DNA from: Trichoplax adhaerens
Taxonomy: Eukaryota; Placozoa; Uniplacotomia; Trichoplacea; Trichoplacidae
Reading direction: 5' to 3'
NCBI RefSeq assembly: GCF_000150275.1
Contig: NW_002060948.1
Span: forward strand, 3,486,512 to 3,550,511
DNA length: 64,000 nt
Shown one piece after another: positions 39,001 to 52,160 of the stretch (position 1 is the stretch's first letter; each line of letters begins with the position of its first letter). The position numbers and the translations under genes are program-made. The notes beneath the pieces were generated by a model. That model worked only from the letters and a program-made list of their open reading frames with translations, was not told where the DNA came from and ran no database searches.

Positions 39001-41787
39001 GTGAATGAAAAATAAACGGTTATGTTAACTACGATTAAGTGGAAGGAACATATCGAGTAGTTAATTCAATCCTTCAATAGAAATAAACGCCTTGAAAGTA
39101 GAGGCTGTCTTCCTTTCGTGAAATCTTTCATTCTTGTGCAACTTAGGTTACATAACCGTTGTATTATTTCACAGAAATAGTTCAAAACGACAGTTAAACG
39201 ATATATCGCAAACAGATAGAAAAGCATGACAAAGAACTGCCAAATAATAACTACGGTACCATATCCCATTTTAAGAAAAAGCATCGTCATCATAATCGTT
39301 TATGTGTTATGAAAGAACTATTTCCACAGAAATTATTTCAAAATAGTTGGATGATATACCATAAATAACTATAAACGTAAGAAATAAGAATGATTTACGT
39401 CTCTGTCTCAATCACTAAAATCATTATGGTGCATTTATTTATTCTATGTCAGAAATAACCCTTCAAAATAGTTTTGCAGACAAATATTGGCTGTTTAGTT
39501 ATGGATTCTTCTTTACTAAGTGAGAATTGTGGTTATACCTTGATTGATAATTTAACGGGGAAAGGTAATCTTTTAATACTCTAACTGCAATAAAAATGAA
39601 TTCATCAACTACTGGTAGCATGAAATTAACGGATCTAGAATCATATACGTTCCTACACATCAAAGGCTGAATCATCGGCCATTCATTAAATTGAATATAA
39701 CTTACGTATAGTCCACGCGTACTTAATGAAATACGAATTTATCAAACAAAGCAACTGGGTACTAGAGTACTAGAAAAAGAATTATGGAAACGATTTCGTC
39801 GATTGCCTTCTAAAATAACTAGAATCAACGCTAAATAGAATACAGTACAATCATTATTGTATCCCATGCGTTTATAGGTCATGATAAAGAATGATAGGAT
39901 TGTAAGAAATTATGCATTAAATATTCAAGACACATACGGTAACAGATTTGACTCTATTGCATGTCTTGAGTATATTGACACATTCGATTAAATTGAAAAG
40001 ATCAAGAAAAGCTTCTCGTAGCGTTGATAAATACTATCTAGACACAGTATGGGTAGGTTGATTTAAGTTAAGATGAATAAAGCTCTGTCTAGGATGGTTT
40101 AACTCTCCAACTTTTCTAGCTTAGATAATAAATTAAGCTATGGCCAATTCTAGAAGTGACTGTCGTATACAAAAGCCTATACTGTATTATTTGACTGCAA
40201 ACAAGACCGCATTATTAAGACGATATTAAATTGACTATTTGGCCAATTATTCTCCCTATCGTAACTAAATCGACAATTTGCAACTTCAATAGTTTCGGAA
40301 GAAGATGGCTGACAAGTAAATTTGAATGGATAAAAATCGCCATGACTACCTTGGGCTACAATTTCATGTTTGTAAGGAGCAGTCATGATGGCGAGACTAG
40401 ACGTTATTTAAAGTTTAAATAAGATCGATTTGATAGGTCGTCCCCTTATTAATAAAACCTGTCCTAGAGATCCGAAACCGCCTACCCTATTAACATCATT
40501 TTTAACCGATAACTTTTCAACGAATTCGATAATACTTCCGCTAATCTGTATCAATCCTCTAATAAATTGTATTAATTAAAATCTCTTTACTAATTCGTTA
40601 GCGCTAATACAATTAACTAGCTCATTCAGTTCTAAATCCATAATCTTAAACATCTATAGAAATAGTTAACTTTGATAAGCAGCACTTTTAATGGAAGACC
40701 AACATGGATGAAAGACGTTAAAAAACTAGCAGATGAAGGCTGAGTTTAGTATTATCAGTGCTAGTAGAACTCGTTTAATCGAATGAATGTAAAAATTTAA
40801 GGGCATCTGATGATCATCAACGCGATTTGTTCTATCTACATGATTGATTAATGGAATATCGTTGTCAAAATGCCTTTACACAATATTTGATTGATAATAC
40901 CAAATAAAAATGTTTGAAAGCATATTGACGTATTTTACGTTCCTACTTCTGCTGTTCCATGTCTTTATCCATTTCCTGCTACTGATTATTATCAATCATC
41001 AAGTAATCATAAATGACCAATACCCTAGCTGGTCTCTATTTGGAATAGTAGAAAGATGAAGATGTAGAAATGCCACTAGCAATTTAAATAGGAAGCATGC
41101 AAAGGATAAATTAATATAGTTATTGAACCATTTTTGGATTTAAAATATTTTCGGTTAACATTACTGAGTTGGCAGCGGTACAATTTCCTTAAAAATGTCA
41201 GATTCTCAGATGAATTTGATAACATTTTCAATTTTAAAATATAATATTGAATAGCACATTGGAAATGATTCACTCCTTAGAAGCTTGATACTGAACTCAA
41301 ACGGCCGTAGTTCTGCTCTGCTAATAAAATGATGCTACGTGAATTGCATAGTTAAACATGCCTATTTTACTAGGGATATCTTGACAATAAAGCGTTTAAA
41401 ATTGTTGCGAAGCCTTCCCCTCCCGATAGTTTCATTTTTTTTTAGTCATCACGGCGTGATAGGTATAAGACAACTGCCGAATTCTTTTGAGTTAGTATAC
41501 GATTTTAGCGAGGATAGTAATCAACAGAGACCGTAAATCTGAGTGATGCTATTAAGAATTGAAAAAGATAGAGGAAAATAAACAACTTTAAAGCACTTAC
41601 TCAACTACTGTAGTATGCTCAACTAGCAGTAAATAAAAGTAGACGTTGTTATACTTGTGTAGCACGATTGGAAATGGATATAGAGTGATGCTATGATTGT
41701 CAAGATCGCCATTATTGCAATATGTACCCTTCAATATCTACTTATATAGTTTTTGAAAAAGAATTTGCGATACAACTACCGACTTAC
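33089..41787. other. Gene-poor stretch, possibly a long intron
   Basis: AT-rich, with only short random-looking open frames. If the candidate start exon at 41788-41797 belongs to the minus-strand gene ending at 29949, this is its first intron; otherwise further exons of that gene are hidden here. Confidence 0.4.
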
Positions 41788-41797
41788 CTTGACTCAT
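41788..41797 (-). other. Candidate first coding exon (MSQ + split codon)
   Basis: On the minus strand an ATG in the context ACCATGA opens M-S-Q plus one base, followed at once by the strong donor GTAAGT. The leftover single base is the phase needed to enter the exon at 33088. This would give an intron of about 8.7 kb, far longer than others here. Chance phase agreement is one in three, so it is only a candidate. Confidence 0.2.
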
Positions 41798-44700
41798 GGT
41801 TCACTGATTTCTATGAAGGCATTTATGTCGATAACCAATAAATAATCCAACTAAAATAACGAATATACAGAATTTCGCTACGGCAAAGGATAACTTTTTT
41901 GATAATAACTTCTTCTTTAACGCTTTGATATTTGTATCTAAGCTCCAATTTACCCTTTAATTCTCTTATTAATTCAGCAATAATAAGTATAAAAGACTAC
42001 AACGTTCTTTGTAACCAATTTTTTTGTATGTGTTTGTGCCTCAGTCTTGTTGATTTTCCTGACAAAGATGATACCATGTAGTTCGCTTTAATTCAACCAA
42101 TTTCTTGCCCCTGGACTATTGGTCTGGGTATACTTTTTTAATCTGCACGACGAGTGTTGATTCTTGGTTAGATAAATTAGATAAGGTTAATATAATTATT
42201 TAAGTTATCGCTATCGTCGTCATTTTAACGGATGTACAAATTAATCAATAAGATTTTAATCAAGTGATTTATTTTGGACGAAATTTGGCCTACTAATACA
42301 TTGACAAATATTTTATACTAGAGTGTGGCAAATCGAGTGGTGTTAACAGAAATGCTATAGATGGCTTGGTGAAACAATTGTCTTATGAGCCGTTTTTACT
42401 GAATATGAGTAAGATATTAGTCATAATTACAAAGTTAACGTTATTTTGAACAATTCTACTTCGGACTGGATCTTATTGTTTTGATGATAATAGGCACAAT
42501 AGTAGAGTTGATTGGTCTAAAAAGCAATCATATAAAAGACGTATACTAACAAGAGTCGCAGCAGCAATCGGTATAGTCAATAGAATATTTTATAAATTTA
42601 CTTTATTCTCTATCGATTCAACATTATTGATTTTAACATTAAGGAGGCCATTACAAGGAGTGATGATAACTATGACTACAATAGACTAGATAACTTTTGT
42701 TTTATGGTTCGATAAAACAAAAGAAAACACGTTATTGCCGCTAATACAAGTTATAAATATCAATATGTTATGCTGGGAGAAAAAAGATAAACTACGATTG
42801 ATCTTGTCATTTTGTTGAAATACTTTATTCATTCGATTAGAAGTGATCTATACAAAGTTATTCGGAGCGAGATGGCAATCCAGTATCGATAGTATGCGTT
42901 GAGTTGGATATTGATTGAATTGTTTAATACTTTGATGACACACCATACTGTCAAAGTTTAACTATGACTCACCTATCTTACATTATGCCATAGTAGGCAT
43001 GGGACTTTGAGTTTAACAAATAAAAAAATAGATGGAGTTATTATATACACCTTCTGTTTAAAATACGGCACATTATCGGTGATGATATACAGTGCCTAAA
43101 GTGTTTGTTTTATAAATGGATCTATGTCAATGGACAAATTTAGGCGGAATGACACAGATAAAATATTATCTTAAATTAATTTCAACGTATATAGACGTTC
43201 AAGTTATCCTATAAAATTAAAATAACTCATTTAATCGACTTCATCTCGGGTATCGATTTTATCGTTAAAAAAGTAATAAAACACTCAAATTGTGTTACTG
43301 GATTTCACGATTTTACTTCGTTGTTACTGCATTAGTTGAATGATAGCGTATTTCGAATGTTAAAAACTAAATCGTCAAGATACTTAGTGGATTACGGAGT
43401 AGAGCAAGAGCAAGGATAATCTTAATTTTCGTTATTAAAATGTCATCTTAGCGACATGTTAGCTGATGAAGATGAACAGCGTCCAAGTTCATGCCGCTAT
43501 CAATATGAATTACGTCCATCATAATGGTGTAGTTAAAAGTTATAACTTAGTGTAACTATACAAATCAATCATTGATTTTAGATTGTTGGCGTTATGTGAA
43601 TGCATGTACAGAGACAGACTAAATAAATATTATAAAATGGGTCAACGAATAATAATTGACATGCATTTATTCCATTAGATAAACAAAGCTATTTTGAATT
43701 CTTACCTGCCAATAATGTAGTTTACCTACATATAAAAACAATCGCCTTATGACGTTTTATTCTGCGTATTACTTATCTATTGATCAATCACTGCAGTATA
43801 GTGCCATCGATTCATAACATGCCATTACTCATTTGCGATTATATTCTTGTTACTTGTAATAGCCATACAATACTAGCCTTGTTCACAACTATTTTCACCA
43901 ACACAAATGTATTACAGCTATTTGAAAATCAATTAATGCTGATCTAAGATTTTTTTACTCATTGTGTCGCTATGACCTACATAACCTAATAGAACTTTAA
44001 GAACCTTTTAACTCAAAGTAAACTCATCATTAGTATTTATAAAAATAAAATTGAATAATACTGACCTCTTTACCGCGCTTATCTATTAGAATGCATTGCA
44101 CTCCATCTTGTACTAATAATTAATGAATCCTTCATACAAACAAATAAATGGTTGTCATTCATTAGCATAACAAATCGATTTTAAGGCAGCTAATCGCATT
44201 GGAATGAAGATTTTTCATTAACACAGTACTACTGTAATTTTAATTATTCATTGCAATTATTCATTGCAATATGTAAATTAACATAATTACATTAGCATGA
44301 ATAACACCAGTAAAGTGATAACACATTAGAGTATTTGCTTTAAAAATGATTTTAAAAGTTCCAGTTTTACTGACAAAGTTTACCTCCCACCTAAAGTAAA
44401 CGAGTGTAAATTTATTTCTACTAAATGATTGATCGGTTGTTAAACAAACCAAATGTAGGTTTCTATCATAATTTCTTATAACTAATAACTAAAAAGTGAC
44501 TAATGCTAGCATTCATGGGCTAATTAGCAACAAATTGCCATAGGGTAGTCATGACATTGACCGCAATTATGACTTATCAACTCTTGTGAGTAATATTCTA
44601 ATACTTTTTAATAGATACGGTATAAAGGTATACATTACAATTCTTTCAAGCAATGGTGCAACGGAATTGAATTACAGTTCAAATTCATCAAGAATAAAAC

Positions 44701-47700
44701 CGATAATAACGTTTTAGGTAGAAATGAATCCAGATTATAGGGCCTCAAATTAAGCTAAAAACGATTCTTTTGAATGAAAAATCGTCAAATAGCGATATAA
44801 ATGCTAATGCAATAGAATTAGTGCATTAAAATAAAAAAGGTTTTTTCAATTTGTTGTACTGTTACTCTTGAATCATGTGGTTACCTCCTACTCTTAACGT
44901 ATCAATACGAATAGTTTCCAGAAAGTTGATTTATAAAATGATGGGATCAATTCTAGAATTGATCTTTTAGGTCACAAGTTACAGTAGTACTGTAGAATAA
45001 AGATTACATTAAGAGAAGATGAAATATTACACGTTGCAAATCAAAACTGATACGATCAAGCTTGAACTAATCTATTACATGGTTAATTAAAACGATAATT
45101 AAATGATTGTACATAATAAAATTACTTCTATCTTAAAATTAAATAGACTGTATTTAAACTGTGAAATAGATCGCGTTATCATCAACATCGCTGGTAATAT
45201 CTGAGGACAAATACGAATTGATATGATAATGAAACGAATGAGTCATCTGTGTATCATCAAGTTATAATAAAGCGTGCAAGATGGATAGAATTAATTACTT
45301 GTATTATTTAAAATTTTAAATTTCTAATTAATTACAGATCTCATTAAGTCAATTCTCGTCGATCTTTAATTCAACATAATACCAGTGTAATGAAGAGGAT
45401 ATTAAATCAACCCTTCAGGGCTTTCAATCTATTCTAACTAATAAATAGAATTTCAACTTGACAAATTGCAATATAAAAAGCCTTGATCTGACTAATACTA
45501 TCCACATAGTACAATGTCATTGCAAATATAATTATATTATTAATATGTTGTTCAACTAAATAATAATCAATACGTTTTTTACAGTGTATTAAATGATTTT
45601 AAGCTCATTGTATTTGATAAAATAATATGCTACTTCGAGGTTATTTTATTGCTTTCTTAATAATAGTATCGTCACTATTATTACTATCTAGTTGTCTACA
45701 TCATTAATTTTATTACTTAGATCTGATATCTATGCCAACTTTTTAATAACTGTATCAACTATCTGTCAAAGCATGCACGATCATTTGTTAGATTGACATA
45801 AATTTCTATTGAGATTAATTGGTGATAATAATATACCCGTATATAACACTAATGAGACGAATAAGTTATGTAGTATATGTTCCTAAACTGATAATACAAC
45901 TTTAATTACTATACAATCTTAATTAAGAATAAAGAATAGGACTGTCAATAGAACTACTAGCTCTACAATTAAGCTATAGTGTATTCAATATAAGTAGCTA
46001 TTTCTCGATAAAAATACTAATAAATCTTAATTATGGTTTGCATTATCATTTTAGCGTCGCATCATAGTAGTATAAGTTGTTGCATTTTCTGAGTTTCTAA
46101 TAACTATATTATTTTTTAATCATTCTATACTGATAAATATAGATTTTAATCTTGTCCAAAAATATGATTAAGTGCCATTGAAGGGGTAATCTAGTGTTAT
46201 ACACAGCTGCCTTTGGAAGGTAGTAACGGTATTTGATTTAGATAGCTCGTACTTCTCAATGTAATGCTTTAATGCCATTGTGAAATCTTTATTCATCTCT
46301 AACATGGCAATTCTTTTGTCTTTTTGAACCTAAATTGTGAAGTTTATTTAAATCTGCATCATTAAGGTACAGCAACGTGACGAAATAATATCATCGTCGT
46401 TATAATAGCTTTGATATAACTATGTTGAAGAAAGTGGTTCAAGGTCACAACTGGAAATACTTGTACATAAGGCATTTTAATTTCACTGATTTATATTTAC
46501 TATACTTTCAGCTTTAAATAAGAAGCATTGTATTTCGATGACTCATTCGTAAGAACTCAACCGAATTTATTGTAGCACTGCATATCTAGTCCAATTAAGA
46601 TACCAATACAATAATGTAAAGTAGAAATGATGAAATTTTAAACCGCCATACAAGAATACTTTTGTATTGCCACGGATAACTTCAAGGTTGCTCGTTACTC
46701 TCGTGCACAGTACTATAATTTATTTACGGTAAAATTTTGCAATTTATTTTATCATTTTAAATATAAATAATTAGTCGATAGCCTACTTAGCCTCATTTTA
46801 AGATCAATGAATCATATGATGTATCTTGAGACTGGATACAAATAAGATATTATTCATATTCAGGTCGTATTTGCAGGGTAGTTACGTACGATCTCATAGC
46901 TATAACAATCCCAACAGCAGATGATTTATTGTTGTGGTTCAGAATAGTATAACTTGTTGTATGCTACCTGCAACGATGTCAATAAAGATGTCTAAAAGGA
47001 AATCCATTTCAAACGATTCATTATAGCTAATTAGGCCATCGAGCAGTATATACAGATAAAAGAAAGTAAATAGTTGGTTACAGTACAAGATAAGTTACAA
47101 TTCCAAGCTTGATGTTGGAATCAAGTGCACACCGCCATGCTGCAGTATAGCATCGTCTACAGTACTGTAACTGTGTAATGTCTGCATCGATCGTGTACTG
47201 TATGCATCTGGACTACAAATTTACCTAATATTAGATCTTATGATCTTCGTTCATTTAAGTTTTGCGATTTATGTTCCCACTGTGCACAGCACGGCGTTCT
47301 AGCATTTGTGATCATCATCATGACCTACAGTAACTAATAACTAACTATACTAGAAGAAGACCTGGACTGAACACTCTTGGACGGACAAACATTTTAGGCC
47401 TCATCTCGTCCAACTATTATGCCAAAAACATCGTTATGGCAGTACTTTACTATGCAGGCGGTCGATTTTGAATTGGTTAATGTTTTCTAAATGAAGTCAT
47501 ATTGCATTGAATTTTACTCGTATTATCTGTTACAAGTTTCTGCTTGAAAACACTTCTATAAACTGTCCTTGACTGTCCTTGACGAAGACAAAAATACAGG
47601 ATTTGACTAGAGTCCTTATGGGAGTCCTGGAAAAAGTTCATCGTGTGAACGTACCTTTATTATAGACTACCTTCCACGGACGTTTTTAAATATTGTAATA

Positions 47701-50700
47701 AAAGTAGATTTTTATCAGAAGTTTTCCTAGGTCTAGGTCTAACTTTATTATCATTAATGGGAATGATCAATCCATGTCTTCTTCTAGTAGTCCATGCTGA
47801 TCCACGACTTCTTGATAAAATAATGTTCTCTTATAATTTACTATCGAGAAGTCCGTGTCATCATACCGTATACTATGCACAGTATAGTACAGGAATCACA
47901 TAGTGAAATGCGCAAGACTCGCTGAAAAGGCTTACAGTACTGCATACTGTACTCAGTGTACTGTACACTGTACTCAACGTACTGTACATTGTAGTAGCAC
48001 TTACGTTGCCTTTTAAGGATATGTCTTTGCGCAAGTCCTCTCTCGGCCTTTTCCACGCTCGATCCTGGTTAAGAACGTAGTCCAAAATCGAAAAATCATG
48101 GTAAGAATCTGAAAGATATCGCTTGCATCCCTTTTAGTTCTCGAATAGAACCCAATTCTTAATGTAAAATAGGCAATCTTTTTGTGTTTTCGTCATCTTA
48201 TGTGTAAATTAGCGATTGAGATGCTTGGAAACATTAGATTATCGATGTAAAGTGTAGATAGATTTCTGGAAATTTCAACATGGCGTCTGCTAACAATCCG
48301 CCTATACAGATGTAACAAAACCAAAATGTTACATCTCGATGGAATCAGTCTACTATGGAGATGACTGGTAGTTCTTTTTTTACTTACGGTACTTTATTTT
48401 ATACTATCAGAGATTCAATAGAGGATTACACAACTACTTTGCTATTCAAACGCGTATCTGCATAGTTATTGGCGTGAACGACTTTAAAGCACCAACTGTA
48501 AAGCACTAAGCTTGATTAGATGATCTTATTCAGGAGATTTTGAATTTTTAATCTTAACTGACGTATAGTTAAACCAGCTTACCTTTATTTCATAATACAC
48601 ATTAGCCGGCTAGTAACTAAAATACTGATAATCTTGTTTCAGTTTCTACACATCCTACTGTCAATACATTTGCAGTAGGTTGAATTTTGAAGGAGTATAC
48701 ATCGTCCTTTGTAATGTACCATAGTTTCCAGATATTCACAACACGTATACATTACTTCTGCGTTTGAAGTTCTGCCCCATAAGGATAACAATGTGAAATT
48801 CGATAATTATGTCATGTAAATGATAATATTCGTCGTACCGCAAACTGTATCTCTAGCATAATTATATAAAGCTTAAACCGATTGGCTTTGTTGGTTGTTC
48901 CCTCGTTCCTTTGCCAACACTGATTACTCTGCTGTTTTAGCTTGATTCTTAATCCACACTATGCAACAAGTTAGGCTGATTGTAAAATAAATGATGTATA
49001 TGAAGGCTAAAATGTTTGTTCGTCTTTCTACTAACTTAGTCGTCACACAAATCGTTCATTATCAAACGGAAATTGGCTAAAAAGATGAAGCAAAACAGGC
49101 CAGTCCCTCAGTGGATCCGATTAAGAACTAATAACAAAATTCGGTATGTTGGTGAACTGAATGCAATCAGACTCGTATAGTTGATTATTAATCGTAAAGG
49201 TTATAATCCTTGTTATTAGTATATGGATGTGCATCATATATAGAGATTAAGTCCATTAATTTACCGCTTAACCAATGACGATATCTACTAGCGAAACCTA
49301 CATAAGTAGATAACCAAGTTATTTATTCGAATTTATTGACTTTCAACTTTATAGCTACAACACGAAGCGAAGACATTGGCGCCGTACCAAATTAGGATTG
49401 TAAGAACTTTCTCTGGAAACATTGATCTTCTAAAATATGTGGATTCATCCTGTAAAATAGAATGGACAAACTGAAAAAATCCTATAGTGATTGTCCTTAC
49501 GGCCTGTTCGTACTTTGTAATTGGGATTTAGAATAAAATTTCCATTGCAGTTAACAAATCTTTGAGATGTTTATACTTAATTTGCTGGTTAAAATTCTGT
49601 TTGTAACCTTGCTATAGACTTTGATATACTTTAGCGTCTTAAGTCTCCTTCTGTAGCATGTCTTGAATAATGTAGCTTCCACGTAAACAAAGAGGTTGTA
49701 GCTGTTAGATTCCTAAAACTAAAATTGTATGTACTGTAAGGACAGGCATAACAATGTACGGTAGACTGCATAAGGTAACTCCGAACACAAAATATAGCAA
49801 AGCATAAAGCGATTAGATCAATACAGGTTATGTGGAAAAATTACAAAACGAAGGAAATGATAAATTACAAGTCCAACGTCGTTCTTATTCGATCTTGATA
49901 TCTTTTATATTATGTGGCAACAACCTAGCTGGTAGATTTCTATGGTCATAAAGCTTGATAGCCTTCAACCAATACTCGTATTAGTAATGAATTATCAGCA
50001 TTGCACGAACAGGTATTTTCAGCCACCATGATCAACACAGATTAAGATAAAGATCACTTGACGATAATCTGACTACATTGGTAGCAGTGATGTTGAAAAT
50101 TATATACTTGAATATACCCTAACCTGCTGACGTATGATTGTCTAATTCATGTTATTATAAATTATAACCTTAGAGTTCTGTAAGTATTAGATTTCTACGC
50201 TAATAACTATGATTATAACAGTCTATCGGTCAATTCGACTAGGTCTCCTTACGTACCGGCATAAAAATTAAAAATTACGAGAGTGATAAATAGAATGACA
50301 TGCTCTTATATCGTTGCAGAATCTCTGAAAACGAACTGTCAGTATGGTTAGGTTGGTTCATTAATTTACGAGCGCATTTGCATGCGTATAGTGTCATTAA
50401 ATCGCTTCGAAAATTACAAATGTAGAGAAAACTACATAACTGTTAATTTATCATAAATACTGCACTTGAACTACTGTGCGATGCTAACGTTTCGGCGATA
50501 TATTAAGTAAAGCCAGTTAATTATCTCCTAGAGTGTACACTAGAGACTCTAATAAGGTCCAGGACTTCTAGTGTATACTTTGCAAGGATTTACGATGCTT
50601 CCTGGGCAGTAATAAAATTGTGGTAATTATAATCAAGAAACATTCCATTGCACGATCTTTACTAATTAATTAAAGGGTGCTATTAAAAAATAAACTCAAA

Positions 50701-51083
50701 GAGGCAGCCAGTGTTAAAATAATTAATATATAGTAAAATCAATTTCTAGAACCGGCATAAAATTATAGATTTAACCTTAGTTAAGCCTAGGCTGCAATTT
50801 ATACGGTATTTAGCAATACTTGAGTCTACTCAGCTCTAACTTAAGTTAAGATGGTATATCCACGATTAACAACACGACAGCAACATTATACGTATATTCT
50901 ACCTGAGATTAGAAATACTATGCGATTAGGATTCCGTGAGTTTCAATGAGCTAACTCAAGCGTGTTCATATCGATGTTTCATGACTAATTATTATTTATG
51001 TGTATTAGTTAAGCTTAGAAGCATCAACCCTTATTTAAGAAGACACTATAAGGCGTAATTCTATAAGTAAATGAGCTGACGAT
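41798..51083. other. Gene-poor stretch
   Basis: AT-rich sequence in which I support no exon. It contains a palindrome block near 47.95 kb and a few very short direct repeats, such as AATTATTCATTGC twice at about 44242-44270. Confidence 0.45.
47933..47993. repeat. Palindromic GTACTGTAC repeat block, second copy
   Basis: A stretch of overlapping CAGTACTG, TACTGTAC and TGTACACTGTAC words like the block at 23635-23797, sharing GTGTACTGTACACTGTAC with it. The flanks differ, so only the palindromic core is shared as far as I can see. Confidence 0.7.
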
Positions 51084-52160
51084 ATGGAGTTAACAGACTC
51101 TGAGTCACAATCAGAGGACAATGCCTTGGAAGATGTATTCGGAAGTAATCAACAAAGTACTGATATCAACCCTTTTGATAAGAATAATGTGCGACTTCGA
51201 ATCTTAAAATGTGCAGCTAAACATGGCAACTGGGTCGCATTAGCATCACGATTAGGAATTAAATATAAAACCGCATATAGTTGGATAAGAGGTAGAAGAC
51301 ATAACTGTCCACCTCCTCGAAGAGGAGCTTACAAACTCCTCTCATCCGATGATATCGACACATTAATTCGATGGATAGAAGATGATCCAACATTAACTCT
51401 AAAACAAATTCGGGAAAGAATTTTTCGTGAATTTGATGGAATGGATATTAGTGTCAACACAATTTCAAGCTATCTCTTAGAGCGCCAAATATCCATAAAG
51501 ACGTATGAACCAAATTTACTAAGCATAGGTAAAGAAGACACTCAAGAAGCGCGTTGCAAATATATTAATCGGATTACAACAGCAGTGCAATCAGGTAAAA
51601 GCATCATCTGGATAGCAGAAATCAGTTTTAGTATCTGCTGCAATAGCACTCAAGAGGTTGAGATTGAAATTAGGAATCCTGTCCCTTTACCTAGTAGCAA
51701 GAATCCAAATGTTCACCTGATCGTTGCCATGGCCGACAATGGTATTATTAAGATTACGAAAAAGAAACAGTATTTCAAAGAGCAAAATCTGAATTATTGG
51801 ATAGTAAGATTATTGAAAAACCTTAAATCTCAAGGAATGTCACTCGATAACGTGGTGTTAATTTGCGATCTTCCCAAATCGCGTCAATCTAGTCTTCAAT
51901 TAAAGATTTTTGACATAAATCCTCAGATAAAACTATTTCGGTTAGGGCCTTACGCATCATTATTAAATCCAGCTGAAATGTTATGGTCTAAAATAAAGGC
52001 ATTTATTAAAGCCAATCTTCGTAAATGTATGATGACTCGAACCATTAGTCGCGAACAACGCTTCGTATACCTTCAAAACTTTATCCATAATGCCATCGTT
52101 TCCTTGACAGATAGCGATATTCAAAAAGCCTCACAACGTATGACCAATTTCCAAGTGTGA
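51084..52160 (+). CDS. Tc1/IS630-like transposase-derived protein, triad incomplete
   Basis: One uninterrupted exon of 358 residues. Order: an acidic N-terminus (1-35); a helix-turn-helix of the IS630/Tc1 type (about 36-75, with NWVALASRLGIKYKTAYSWI); a second winged/HTH-like part (about 85-135, LSSDDIDTLIRWIEDDPTL); and an RNase H-like DDE core. The last two core motifs are present: D262 in VVLICDLPKSR and E298 in LLNPAEMLWSKIK. The first motif, normally hhhIDE, reads WIAEISF, so the catalytic Asp is Ala178. The frame has no stop or shift, yet transposition chemistry should be lost. That suits either a domesticated DNA-binding protein or a recently dead copy. I found no clear terminal inverted repeats. 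Confidence 0.78.
   Translation: MELTDSESQSEDNALEDVFGSNQQSTDINPFDKNNVRLRILKCAAKHGNWVALASRLGIKYKTAYSWIRGRRHNCPPPRRGAYKLLSSDDIDTLIRWIEDDPTLTLKQIRERIFREFDGMDISVNTISSYLLERQISIKTYEPNLLSIGKEDTQEARCKYINRITTAVQSGKSIIWIAEISFSICCNSTQEVEIEIRNPVPLPSSKNPNVHLIVAMADNGIIKITKKKQYFKEQNLNYWIVRLLKNLKSQGMSLDNVVLICDLPKSRQSSLQLKIFDINPQIKLFRLGPYASLLNPAEMLWSKIKAFIKANLRKCMMTRTISREQRFVYLQNFIHNAIVSLTDSDIQKASQRMTNFQV

Noticed and set aside
41800-41960. Minus-strand open stretch encoding a basic segment and one hydrophobic helix (FCIFVILVGLFIGYRH), like a glycosyltransferase anchor
   Set aside because: A stop (TAA) lies just upstream with no Met, a stop follows soon after the helix, and no matching catalytic exon was found.
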